Source: Falsihalocynthiibacter sp042445055 (GTDB lineage: Bacteria > Pseudomonadota > Alphaproteobacteria > Rhodobacterales > Rhodobacteraceae). From it: a stretch of DNA of 64,000 nucleotides. The stretch spans positions 124,001 through 188,000 of the forward strand of contig NZ_CP170339.1 in assembly GCF_042445055.1 (NCBI RefSeq), given 5' to 3'. Shown here one piece after another: positions 55,733-64,000 of this stretch (the first letter of the stretch is position 1; every line of letters begins with the position of its first letter). The position numbers and the translations under genes are program-made. The notes beneath the pieces were generated by a model, which saw only the letters and a program-made list of their open reading frames with translations, made no database searches and was not told the origin of the DNA.

Positions 55733-56595
55733 ACCTCAAACTCTGCGCGGTGTTCGCGAAAATAAGCAACGAGTAGCTCCCTAAAGGCAACAACTTTGGC
55801 GTTGCTCCAGAGGTCGCGATGCGCCACGGTCCAAATATCCTGAAATGGTTCAGGCGGTATACGCGTTGCCATCACAAGACCAGCGGATCGCCCCAAAAAC
55901 AGAGGCAGCCGCGCAACGCCAAGCCCTGCGCGCGCAGCATCAACAAGCGCCGAGAGATCATCAAATGCGAGCCTAACGCGCCCTAAAGGGTACTGAGTAG
56001 GTGCCGTAGGGTTTGGCGATGATCCAGTCGAAAAGCCAAGCCACTCGATATGCTTATGCGGATCGGCCTCGATGCGCGCATTCACTTCGGCCGTGGAAAA
56101 CGCTGCAATATGTTGTCCCGTAAGTCGCCGCCCCATCAGCGTATCACCGGGGGAATTACTTACGCGAACGGCAAGGTCGGCTTCGCGCAAGTTGAGGTTC
56201 AGAACCTCGTCACTCGCGAGAATAGAGAGATTTACCTTCGGGTGCGCGACCAAGAATTGATCCAGAACGCCTGCAAGTGCTCCGACGAGCAACTTGGGCA
56301 CCGTCACCTTTAGATCACCGGAAAGCTCGGCATCTCGCCCCGCGACCTTTAGGCGAAATTCGGACTCCGACATCTCCATTTGCTCAGCAAAGCTCGCGGC
56401 CTCACGGCCTGCATGTGTGGGGACATACCCGTATGACAACCGATCAAACATGCGGACGCCATACCGCTCTTCGGCATGCGCGATCCTGCGTGAAACGGTC
56501 GTGTAATTCACGCCAAGATGTTGGGCAGCAGAAGTGAGCGATCCATGACGCACCATGTATAAAACCGTGCGTAGGTCATCCCAGTCATTTCTCAT
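55729..56595 (-). CDS. LysR-family transcriptional regulator
   Basis: 288 residues from ATG 56595. N-terminal helix-turn-helix: DDLRTVLYMVRHGSLTSAAQHLGVNYTTVSRRIAHAEERYG. The effector domain binds a small ligand and follows the short LysR form that represses or activates neighbours. The closest divergent or adjacent target could be the formate dehydrogenase gene (same strand, downstream) or itself. Earlier codons from 56625 lack a ribosome-binding site. Confidence 0.9.
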   Translation of the reverse strand: MRNDWDDLRTVLYMVRHGSLTSAAQHLGVNYTTVSRRIAHAEERYGVRMFDRLSYGYVPTHAGREAASFAEQMEMSESEFRLKVAGRDAELSGDLKVTVPKLLVGALAGVLDQFLVAHPKVNLSILASDEVLNLNLREADLAVRVSNSPGDTLMGRRLTGQHIAAFSTAEVNARIEADPHKHIEWLGFSTGSSPNPTAPTQYPLGRVRLAFDDLSALVDAARAGLGVARLPLFLGRSAGLVMATRIPPEPFQDIWTVAHRDLWSNAKVVAFRELLVAYFREHRAEFEV

Positions 56596-56742
56596 TGTCC
56601 TCGCTCCGCGTTTCTCAAAATTCAACTAAGGTGCTTGCACCAAACTGCTACTAATACGTAGCAATTCGCGAGTTCTGTCGCTTTAGACACGCTTTTTGAG
56701 CAGAATCCAAGTCGGACTCAGTCAAATTGTCGCGAGGATTTT

Positions 56743-59520
56743 CTACTCGGCCGCGATTTCTTGCGCCTTTTCAACGCGCACGGCGGCGAATTTAAATTCA
56801 GGAATTTTTCCGTAAGGATCAATCGCAGGGTTGGTCAGGATATTTGCCGCCGCTTCGACAAACGCAAATGGCAAAAACACCATATCTTCGGCAACCGCGC
56901 GGTCTGCTCGGGCCATAAGCTGCACGGTTCCGCGTCGCGTGGTAAGTTGCACAAATTCGCCCGCTTCTACGCCCAGCGCCCGCAACGTCTTGGGGTGAAG
57001 CGAACAGTTTGCCTCTGGCTCCACGGCATCCAAAACCACGCTTCGCCGCGTCATCGAACCTGTATGCCAATGCTCAAGTTGCCGTCCCGTCGTCAATATC
57101 ATTGGATACTCCGCATCGGGGGCTTCATCGGGGGCGATAACTTCGGCGGGTGTAAAGCGCGCACGGAGGTTGTCGCGGGGGAAACCATCGCCAAACACGA
57201 TCGCCTGCCCTGCGTCACTTGGCGAGAGGCTCGGATATGTCACGGCATTCTCGGTCTCAAGTCGATCCCAAGTGATATTCGCGAGGCTTTCCATATTAAG
57301 CGCCATTTCCGCGAACACTTGTTTTGGATGGGTATAGGTCCAATTCAGGCCCAAACGCTTGGCGAGTTCAACTTCGATCCACCAGTCTTCTCTGGCTTCA
57401 CCGGGAGGTGAAACGGCTGGTCGTCCCATTTGAACCTGCCGATTGGTATTGGTCACGGTTCCGGTTTTCTCTGCAAATGCGCTCGCGGGAAGGATGACAT
57501 CGGCATAGTTCGCGGTTTCGGTAACGAATATGTCCTGAACCACAAGGTGCTCAAGCTTGGCCAGCGCTTCGCGCGCATGTGCAACGTCCGGATCGGACAT
57601 CGCGGGATTTTCCCCAAGGATATACATCCCGCGCGTGTTGCCCGCATGGATATCATCAATGATCTCGGTGACAGTTAGGCCTTTCTCGGCGCTGAAATCG
57701 CCACTTTCCCATACTTTGGTAAACGCAGAGCGCACGCCATCGTCCGTGACGCTCTGATAATCGGGCAAAAACATTGGGATTAGACCCGCATCCGATGCGC
57801 CCTGCACATTATTTTGGCCACGCAACGGATGTAGCCCCGCGCCTGATTTACCAACGTTGCCAGTCATCAGAGCGAGCGAGATAAGACACCGAGAGTTATC
57901 CGTACCGTGGATATGCTGGCTTACCCCCATTCCCCAGAAAATCATGCCCGCCTTACCATTGGCAAAGCACCTCGCAACCTCGCGCAGCGTCTGCGCGTCA
58001 ATGCCACAGATTTCTGCCATATCCTCGGGCTTAAATCCGGCGAGGTGGGTTTTCTGCGCTTCCCAATTTTCGGTCATATCGGCCACATAGGACGCGTCGA
58101 AAAGCTCTTCCTCGACGATAACGTTCATAAGCGCATTCAACAGCGACACGTCCGTTCCGGGCCGGAATTGTAACATGTGCGTTGCGAAACGGCTTAGGGC
58201 CTGACCACGCGGATCCATGACGATAAGCTTGCCGCCGCGCTTAACGAACTGCTTGAAATAGGTCGCCGCGACAGGGTGATTTTCTGCGGGATTGCAACCA
58301 ATAACGATCGCGACATCCGCGTTCTCGATTTCATTAAATGTCGCCGTTACCGCGCCAGAGCCCACATTCTCCATCAATGCCGCAACCGAGGACGCGTGGC
58401 ACAGCCGTGTACAGTGGTCGACGTTGTTATGGCCAAATCCCTGACGGATCATTTTCTGAAACAGATAGGCTTCTTCGTTGGTACACTTCGCACTACCAAA
58501 TCCGGCAACGGATTTACCGCCATGTTCATCACGCAACTTTGCCAACCCTTGCGCAGCAACATCAAGCGCCTCGCCCCATGATGCTTCGCGGAAATGCGTA
58601 AACGGGTTCGCAGGATCGACGTCCAACGCCTTGCTTGGCGCGTCCGAGCGGCGAATAAGGGGTTTGGTCAGGCGGTGCGCATGGTGGATGTAATCGAACC
58701 CAAACCGCCCCTTTACACACAAACGCCCCTCGTTGGCTGGCCCGTCCAACCCTTCGACAAATTTTACGCGCCCGTCTTTGACCTTAAGCGAAACCTGACA
58801 ACCCACGCCACAGAACGGGCAAACGCTTGCGACCTCATCATCATAATCAGCGGAATCGCCGACCTGCGCATCGTCCAGAACAGTTGCGGGCATTAGCGCG
58901 CCCGTCGGACATGCCTGAACACATTCACCACAGGCAACACAGGTGCTATCCCCCATCGGATCGGCCAGATCAAAGGTCGGATAGGCATCATGGCCACGTC
59001 CCGACATGCCGATCACGTCATTTACCTGCACATCCCGACAGGCCCGCACACAAAGACCGCATTGAATGCACGCATCAAGATTAACGTTCATCGCAACATG
59101 CGAACTATCCAGAAGCGGAACGCGTTGCTTTTCAAGCTTGGGAAAGCGGCTCTCGGTTACGTCTTGCGCTGCGGCTTGTTCCCAGAAATCGGATGATTTG
59201 TCATGGGCGATATCTTGGGCGGGCTGATCGGCAACCAGCAGTTCCATAACCATTTTACGCGCCTTCTCTGCGCGCGGGTTTGCGGTGGTTACTTCCATGC
59301 CGTCTTGTGGTTTGCGAATACAACTCGCGGCCAAAACACGCTCTCCGGCGATTTCAACCATACAGGCGCGGCAGTTCCCGTCGGGCGCGTAACCCTTCGC
59401 AGGCTTATGGCAGAGATGCGGAATATCGACACCCTCGCGGGCGGCAACGGACCAGATTGTTTCGCCTTCTTGCGCCTCTACTTGGCGGCCATCCAGTTTG
59501 AATTTGATCGTGTCCGGCAT
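56743..59520 (-). CDS. formate dehydrogenase alpha subunit, molybdenum form
   Basis: 925 residues from ATG 59520, preceded by GAGGAG. Order: 2Fe-2S domain (~1-80), His/Cys cluster region, two 4Fe-4S motifs CIQCGLCVRACRDV and CVACGECVQACPTGAL, a fourth cluster motif CPFCGVGC, then the bis-MGD catalytic domain. The metal ligand is cysteine (FGSAKCTNEEAY), not selenocysteine. It oxidises formate to CO2. The usual beta and gamma (NAD-binding) subunits and FdhD are absent in the window, so partners lie elsewhere or it works with a ferredoxin-type acceptor. Confidence 0.88.
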   Translation of the reverse strand: MPDTIKFKLDGRQVEAQEGETIWSVAAREGVDIPHLCHKPAKGYAPDGNCRACMVEIAGERVLAASCIRKPQDGMEVTTANPRAEKARKMVMELLVADQPAQDIAHDKSSDFWEQAAAQDVTESRFPKLEKQRVPLLDSSHVAMNVNLDACIQCGLCVRACRDVQVNDVIGMSGRGHDAYPTFDLADPMGDSTCVACGECVQACPTGALMPATVLDDAQVGDSADYDDEVASVCPFCGVGCQVSLKVKDGRVKFVEGLDGPANEGRLCVKGRFGFDYIHHAHRLTKPLIRRSDAPSKALDVDPANPFTHFREASWGEALDVAAQGLAKLRDEHGGKSVAGFGSAKCTNEEAYLFQKMIRQGFGHNNVDHCTRLCHASSVAALMENVGSGAVTATFNEIENADVAIVIGCNPAENHPVAATYFKQFVKRGGKLIVMDPRGQALSRFATHMLQFRPGTDVSLLNALMNVIVEEELFDASYVADMTENWEAQKTHLAGFKPEDMAEICGIDAQTLREVARCFANGKAGMIFWGMGVSQHIHGTDNSRCLISLALMTGNVGKSGAGLHPLRGQNNVQGASDAGLIPMFLPDYQSVTDDGVRSAFTKVWESGDFSAEKGLTVTEIIDDIHAGNTRGMYILGENPAMSDPDVAHAREALAKLEHLVVQDIFVTETANYADVILPASAFAEKTGTVTNTNRQVQMGRPAVSPPGEAREDWWIEVELAKRLGLNWTYTHPKQVFAEMALNMESLANITWDRLETENAVTYPSLSPSDAGQAIVFGDGFPRDNLRARFTPAEVIAPDEAPDAEYPMILTTGRQLEHWHTGSMTRRSVVLDAVEPEANCSLHPKTLRALGVEAGEFVQLTTRRGTVQLMARADRAVAEDMVFLPFAFVEAAANILTNPAIDPYGKIPEFKFAAVRVEKAQEIAAE

Positions 59521-59720
59521 CTGCGTTCTCCTCGTTGGGCCAAGTCTACTATACACGATGCCCCCATTGCCCGTGCTTTCTGCGACGCGTCCCAGATTTT
59601 TGCGTCATTTTTCACGCCGAAACGAACCGCCTGACGCGAACAGGAAACTCCGCGACATAAAAGTGCGATTGCCCCGCTGCGCATCTTCCCATAATTGTGA
59701 GCCCAAAGAAGGATATAACC

Positions 59721-60761
59721 ATGACACATCTCTGGGTACGCGCGGAGCAGCGCGAGAACGAAGAACGCGTGGGCCTGACGCCCGAAGGCGCCGCCAAACT
59801 CCGCGCCGAAGGTATTCGCGTAACCGTCGAGGAAAGCTCGGTCCGTGCAATTCCGCTACAAGGGTATATCGATGCGGGCTGTGAAATCGCTCCTGAAAAT
59901 AGCTGGCCCACGGCACCTTCCGATGCGATCATCTTTGGCCTCAAAGAACTGCCCGAGGATGGAACGCCACTTACGCATAAACACATCATGTTCGGCCATG
60001 CATTCAAAGGGCAGCCATCTGGCCGCGTTTTGCTGGATCGCTTTAACGCGGGCGGCGGAACGCTCTATGATCTTGAGTATCTCGTGGATACCGATGGGCG
60101 GCGTGTTGCGGCATTTGGATATTGGGCGGGATTCGCTGGAGCAGCAGTAAGCCTGAAGTGTTGGGCGGCTCAGCAACGAAATGAGATTTGCGGACCCGTT
60201 GGCGTCTATTCAGGAAAAGATGCACTTGTCGCCGAATTAGAGACTGAACTGGCAAGCCTAGACCGCCCGACAGCGATCGTGATCGGTGCGCTCGGTCGGG
60301 TAGGAACCGGGTCCTCGGACCTCTGCGAGGCATTGGGCGTTTCGGTGACCAAATGGGATATGGCCGAGACCGCTTCGGGAGGACCATTCCCCGAAGTCCT
60401 TCAACACAGCATTTTCCTGAACTGTATTTTGGCACGCCCCGGAACGCCGGTATTTGTTCCGGCTTCTGCAACTTCGGCCAAACGCGAACTTACAGTTATC
60501 GGTGACATCGCCTGTGATCCCGACAGCGATTTCTCTCCGATCAAAATCTATGACCGCACAACCACTTGGGAAGAGCCCGCGCTTCGCGTCGCAACTGATC
60601 CCGTCCTCGATGTAACGGCGATCGACAACCTTCCCTCGATGCTTCCAGTGGAAAGCTCGCAGGATTACGCAGAACAACTTTTGCCTTCGCTTTTGACCCT
60701 AACTAACCTGAACTCAGGCGTATGGGCGCGTGCTGAAGCCACTTTCAACGAACACAAATAG
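59721..60761 (+). CDS. saccharopine dehydrogenase, lysine-forming type
   Basis: 346 residues. The start HLWVRAEQRENEERVGLTPEGAAKL and GFGYWAGFAGAAVSLKCWA-type middle are those of the fungal Lys1-type NAD-dependent saccharopine dehydrogenase. It links lysine plus 2-oxoglutarate to saccharopine, probably in the degradative direction here. AAGAAGGA precedes ATG 59721. The next gene begins 10 bp later and encodes the complementary saccharopine enzyme. Confidence 0.85.
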   Translation: MTHLWVRAEQRENEERVGLTPEGAAKLRAEGIRVTVEESSVRAIPLQGYIDAGCEIAPENSWPTAPSDAIIFGLKELPEDGTPLTHKHIMFGHAFKGQPSGRVLLDRFNAGGGTLYDLEYLVDTDGRRVAAFGYWAGFAGAAVSLKCWAAQQRNEICGPVGVYSGKDALVAELETELASLDRPTAIVIGALGRVGTGSSDLCEALGVSVTKWDMAETASGGPFPEVLQHSIFLNCILARPGTPVFVPASATSAKRELTVIGDIACDPDSDFSPIKIYDRTTTWEEPALRVATDPVLDVTAIDNLPSMLPVESSQDYAEQLLPSLLTLTNLNSGVWARAEATFNEHK

Positions 60762-60771
60762 GAGCAACTTC

Positions 60772-61908
60772 ATGACTATACATTGGTGCGGAACAGGCCT
60801 TTCTGCCATCCCAGGGCTTCGTCGCTTGATCGAAGCGGGCCATGACGTTGTGGTTTGGAACAGAACAACCGCCAAGGCCCAAGAAGCCGTCGGCGACCTA
60901 ACCACGAACATCAAAGAGTTCACGCTCGACGCGCTCGCGCAGGACCTCAAAGCAGGCGACATCGCTGTTTCGATGTTGCCAGGCGATATGCACGTTCCGA
61001 TTGCGACTGTTTGCCTTGAGAAAGACGCACACTTCGTTAGTTCCTCCTATATTTCGCCAGAAATGGCCGATCTGAACAAGGCAGCCGAAGAACGTGGGCT
61101 TTGCTTTGTGAATGAAGTGGGCTTGGATCCGGGAATCGATCACTTGATGGCGCACCACCTGGTTGCAGAATATCGCGCATCGGACGCCTATGATGTAAAC
61201 AACACGCTCTCATTCAAGAGCTACTGTGGTGGTGTTCCAAAGCTCGCCAACGCATTTCGCTATAAGTTTAGCTGGTCTCCTCTTGGAGTTCTCAAAGCGC
61301 TCCGCTCCCCCAGTCGCTCCATCCGCAACTTTGCGACGCTTGATGTCGCCCGCCCTTGGGACGCAATCAGCAGCTATCAGGCGCCACTTCCGACACCTGA
61401 AACATTCGAAGTCTACCCGAACCGTGACTCGACGCCGTTTATGTCGGACTACCATTTCGACAAAGACTGGAAGGTCAAAGATTTCGTGCGCGGAACATTG
61501 CGTTTGAATGGCTGGTCCGATGCGTGGTCGGATATCTTCAAGGAAATCGAAACACTGAGCGGCGAAGCGGGCGATGCGCGCCTCAAAGAAATGTCAGACC
61601 AGTTCTGGAACGATCATTCCTACGACGAGGGCGAGCCGGATCGCGTTGTTCTCTGTGTGGACCTAAAGGCCGAGCGCGAAGGCGAAACCGTATTCGACAA
61701 GACCTATGTTCTGGATGCTTGGGGCGACGAGCGCGGCTCTGCTATGGCGCGACTCGTGTCTATTACAGTGGCATTGGCGATTGAATCGGTCCTGAACCGC
61801 GAAATCCCAGTAGGGGTCAGCGCCGCGCCGAGTGATCCGAAGCTGGTTCAAAACTGGATGGCCGAACTCGACAAACAGGCCCAATACATCGCGATTATCG
61901 ACGCATAA
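60772..61908 (+). CDS. saccharopine dehydrogenase, glutamate-forming type
   Basis: 378 residues. The Rossmann start (MTIHWCGTGLSAIPGLRRLIEAGHDVVVWNRT) and the segment FVNEVGLDPGIDHLMAHHLV identify the second saccharopine dehydrogenase, which cleaves saccharopine to glutamate and aminoadipate semialdehyde. GGAGCAACTTC precedes ATG 60772. With the preceding gene it makes a two-step lysine pathway. Confidence 0.87.
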   Translation: MTIHWCGTGLSAIPGLRRLIEAGHDVVVWNRTTAKAQEAVGDLTTNIKEFTLDALAQDLKAGDIAVSMLPGDMHVPIATVCLEKDAHFVSSSYISPEMADLNKAAEERGLCFVNEVGLDPGIDHLMAHHLVAEYRASDAYDVNNTLSFKSYCGGVPKLANAFRYKFSWSPLGVLKALRSPSRSIRNFATLDVARPWDAISSYQAPLPTPETFEVYPNRDSTPFMSDYHFDKDWKVKDFVRGTLRLNGWSDAWSDIFKEIETLSGEAGDARLKEMSDQFWNDHSYDEGEPDRVVLCVDLKAEREGETVFDKTYVLDAWGDERGSAMARLVSITVALAIESVLNREIPVGVSAAPSDPKLVQNWMAELDKQAQYIAIIDA

Positions 61909-61923
61909 AATGATGCCTCGCTG

Positions 61924-63153
61924 CTATTCCTGAAGCAGCGGGGCAACCACCTCCGCGTCGGGCGCGATCTCTTCGAAATCAAAGTTATCCAGCCGCTTGG
62001 CACGACGACTCGCCTTATTCGCAGAAATCTTGATGTCCGAAAGATCTTTGGCCGCTTGCCCAAAGTGACGGTCGAGATTTTCAACACGCGAACCCAACCG
62101 ATCCACATCACCATAAAGCAACGCAAGCTCCTTGCGGATGGCACCCGCCTGCTCTCGCATCCGCGCGTCTTTTAGCACCGCACGCATCGTATTCAGCGTC
62201 GCCATACATGTCGTTGGCGAGACAATCCAAACACGCGCTGCAAACCCTTCGCGTACAACTTCGGGGAAATTCGCGTGAAGCTCGGCATAAACCGCCTCTG
62301 ATGGAAGGAACATCAGCGCACCATCCGCGGTTTCACCCTCGATGATGTATTTTTCGCTAATCGCTTTGATGTGCGCACGAACGCTTGTGCGCATGGCGCG
62401 GGCGGCCGCATCGACAGACTGGGGCGAATCTGCCCTTCTTAGAGCCTCATATGCCTCCAGTGGGAACTTACTATCCACAACGATCGGCCCCGGAGGGTTC
62501 GGCAAATGGATAAGGCAATCCGCGCGCTTATCGTTGGACAGTTTCGCCTGAAACGTAAAGGCATCCGAGGGGAGCGCTTTGCTCACGATATCATTCAGCT
62601 GGATCTCGCCAAATGCACCGCGCGTCTGTTTGTTAGAGAGAATATCCTGAAGCCCAAGCACATCACCCGAGAGTTTTTCGATATTCGCCTGTGCCTTATC
62701 AATCGTCGCGAGCCGTTCCTGAAGTTCGGTAAGCGATTTCGTCGTCTTTACCGTACTTCCGTGAACCGATGCGTTGAGCTTCTCCTGCATTTCGGCAAGC
62801 GTTCGGGACGAACGAACCGAACTATCGTGCAGGCGCTCCTGCATGTTTTGTTGCACCGCCGCGAGCCGCATTTCCATCGTTTGTAGTATTTGTGCGTGAG
62901 AAGTCGCCTGACTTTCGGCGCTTGATTGAATACCGCCCGCAAGGCGCTCCTGCCCCTGACTCAGATTCTGAAGCGTATAGGAAAGCTGCCCGACCTGCGC
63001 AGCCAAGGGCGCGGCCATTTTGGCGGCTTGGGCGCTGGTTTTGACGGCGCGAAACAGGAGCGCAAACAGCAAGATTAGAGCCGCAATCCCCACCGCAACA
63101 CCGATCACGCGCGGGTCGGAATAGGCGTATTCTGTTCCGTTAATATTTATCAT
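61924..63153 (-). CDS. rmuC: RmuC-like DNA recombination protein
   Basis: 409 residues. An N-terminal membrane helix (VIGVAVGIAALILLFALLF) precedes a long coiled coil with repeated Q-rich heptads (~45-165), then the RmuC nuclease-like core (ILSNKQTRGAFGEIQLNDIV, CLIHLPNPPGPIVVDSKFPLEAYEAL). It limits inversions at repeats in E. coli. The ATG overlaps the stop of mutL by 4 bases, so the two repair genes form a coupled unit. Confidence 0.92.
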   Translation of the reverse strand: MININGTEYAYSDPRVIGVAVGIAALILLFALLFRAVKTSAQAAKMAAPLAAQVGQLSYTLQNLSQGQERLAGGIQSSAESQATSHAQILQTMEMRLAAVQQNMQERLHDSSVRSSRTLAEMQEKLNASVHGSTVKTTKSLTELQERLATIDKAQANIEKLSGDVLGLQDILSNKQTRGAFGEIQLNDIVSKALPSDAFTFQAKLSNDKRADCLIHLPNPPGPIVVDSKFPLEAYEALRRADSPQSVDAAARAMRTSVRAHIKAISEKYIIEGETADGALMFLPSEAVYAELHANFPEVVREGFAARVWIVSPTTCMATLNTMRAVLKDARMREQAGAIRKELALLYGDVDRLGSRVENLDRHFGQAAKDLSDIKISANKASRRAKRLDNFDFEEIAPDAEVVAPLLQE

Positions 63154-64000
63154 GTGCGTCCAAACAATCGTTCAATATCTGCAAGTTTCAATTCCACATA
63201 TGTGGGCCGCCCATGGTTGCATTGCCCAGAGTGTGGAGTCGCCTCCATCTCGCGGAGAAGCGCGTTCATTTCCTCGGCCTGCATTCGACGACCCGAGCGA
63301 ATAGAACCATGACACGCAACGCGCGAGAGGATCGCTTCAATCCGTGCTTGCACCGACTGGCTGTCGCCCATATCCGCGAGTTCGTCGATGATATCAAGGA
63401 TCATCCCGCGTGCGTTCACCGTACCCAAGATCGCGGGCGTTTCGCGAACGGCAATCGCGCCCGCGCCAAAGGGTTCAATCCCAAGCCCGAAACGCGCCAG
63501 CTCATCGGTCACACCCAGCAAAAGTGCGGCATCCCCTTCGGAAAGTTCGACGATCTCTGGAATAAGCAGAGCCTGTGTCGCAACGCCGTTTTCGGCCATC
63601 TGACGTTTGAGCTTCTCATAGACAAGCCGTTCGTGCGCCGCATGTTGATCGACGATCACCATCCCGTCTTGCGTTTGGGCGATGATATAGTTCTCATGAA
63701 CCTGCGCACGCGCAGCCCCCAAAGGCAGAGCACTCGAAACGTTCGGCGTTGGGTTATCCTCAATAACAGGCTCTACTCTGGCAGAAGGCGCAGAAAACTC
63801 AGCCTCTGCAAAACCATAATCACGTTGCGCGGGCGGTGCTTGGTATCCACCAGAAATAGAGCTTGGGCGATCCATTTGATAAATGCGTGGCGCGCTCGGA
63901 TCAGGTGCCTCAGGACGGAAGGCCCCAAGCGTCGCGTTCGCAACTGTCGTACTTGCGCGATGCCCTGCCTCCGCCAACGCATGACGAAGCGCCGATACGA
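63150..64000 (-). CDS. mutL: MutL DNA mismatch repair protein (C-terminal part, partial)
   Basis: The last ~283 residues are in the window; the gene begins to the right. The frame is open through the edge (SALRHALAEAGHRAS...), so the Met-like codon at 63977 is internal. The C-terminal dimerisation domain reads IIAQTQDGMVIVDQHAAHERLVYEKLK and ends with the zinc-free form CNHGRPTYVELKLADIERLFGR. A proline-rich linker precedes it. It works with MutS in mismatch repair. Confidence 0.93.
   Translation of the reverse strand, partial: VSALRHALAEAGHRASTTVANATLGAFRPEAPDPSAPRIYQMDRPSSISGGYQAPPAQRDYGFAEAEFSAPSARVEPVIEDNPTPNVSSALPLGAARAQVHENYIIAQTQDGMVIVDQHAAHERLVYEKLKRQMAENGVATQALLIPEIVELSEGDAALLLGVTDELARFGLGIEPFGAGAIAVRETPAILGTVNARGMILDIIDELADMGDSQSVQARIEAILSRVACHGSIRSGRRMQAEEMNALLREMEATPHSGQCNHGRPTYVELKLADIERLFGRT

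Noticed and set aside
56743..59520. Selenocysteine at the formate dehydrogenase active site
   Set aside because: The position is an ordinary cysteine codon with no in-frame TGA.

Overview
The window looks like a chromosome segment of a marine Roseobacter-group alphaproteobacterium (Rhodobacterales). The reasons are an rRNA operon that ends in an initiator tRNA, alphaproteobacterial versions of the housekeeping genes (41-residue L36, ClpB, DinB with an N-terminal zinc-ribbon-like segment, MsrPQ), and many ABC transporters. The core genes are moderately GC-rich. The stretch from about 11.3 to 25.5 kb is visibly more AT-rich in several places and has accessory content.

Region 1 (1-11.06 kb) is an alginate oligosaccharide uptake and breakdown locus. 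A GntR/FCD regulator is divergent from an ABC importer (ATPase, two permeases, binding protein) of the AlgS/AlgM1/AlgM2/AlgQ kind. The importer is followed by a cytoplasmic PL15-type exo-oligoalginate lyase, KdgF and a beta-hydroxyacid-type reductase, which together would turn imported oligomers into 2-keto-3-deoxygluconate. Two identical 13-bp elements exactly 33 bp apart between regulator and importer are candidate operators. A MATE exporter, a 33-residue ORF and a Gfo/Idh/MocA oxidoreductase lie behind the regulator.

Region 2 (about 11.28-25.54 kb) is a genomic island of about 14.3 kb. It is bounded by a 13-bp direct repeat of the 3' end of tRNA-fMet, which is intact on the right side. It holds a four-gene overlapping operon: C5 cytosine methyltransferase, a large protein with two GHKL ATPase modules and a histidine-kinase-like C-terminus, a receiver domain fused to a HEPN-like RNase domain, and a T4-Pnkp-like 3'-phosphatase. 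I consider this the most interesting part of the window, a candidate two-component-controlled anti-phage system. The island also has a small serine recombinase, two unknown genes, an IS3-family element next to a truncated ORF, a phage-satellite-like replication module (HTH protein, primase-like protein, TOPRIM/P-loop protein) followed by an inverted array of CGTCAG iterons, an HNH protein and a RipA-like membrane protein. No tyrosine integrase was found.

Region 3 (25.5-31.6 kb) is a complete rRNA operon on the minus strand. Its order in the direction of transcription is 16S, tRNA-Ala(TGC), tRNA-Ile(GAT), 23S, 5S, tRNA-fMet. The two spacer tRNAs are in the reverse of the usual order.

Region 4 (31.8-64 kb) is ordinary core genome: msrPQ, a Cache/PDC periplasmic protein, a glutamate-synthase-like FMN protein, clpB with a heat-shock promoter, pyrF, an SPFH/NfeD pair, dinB, N-formylglutamate amidohydrolase, tRNA-Val, rpmJ and a fatty acid desaturase. 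It continues with a Liv-type ABC importer flanked by two acyl-CoA ligases, a hybrid histidine kinase with its response regulator, a LysR regulator, a lone formate dehydrogenase alpha subunit, a saccharopine dehydrogenase pair, rmuC and the 3' part of mutL. Starts were chosen from ribosome-binding sites. Product names rest on recognised motifs and remembered family sequences, with no database search.
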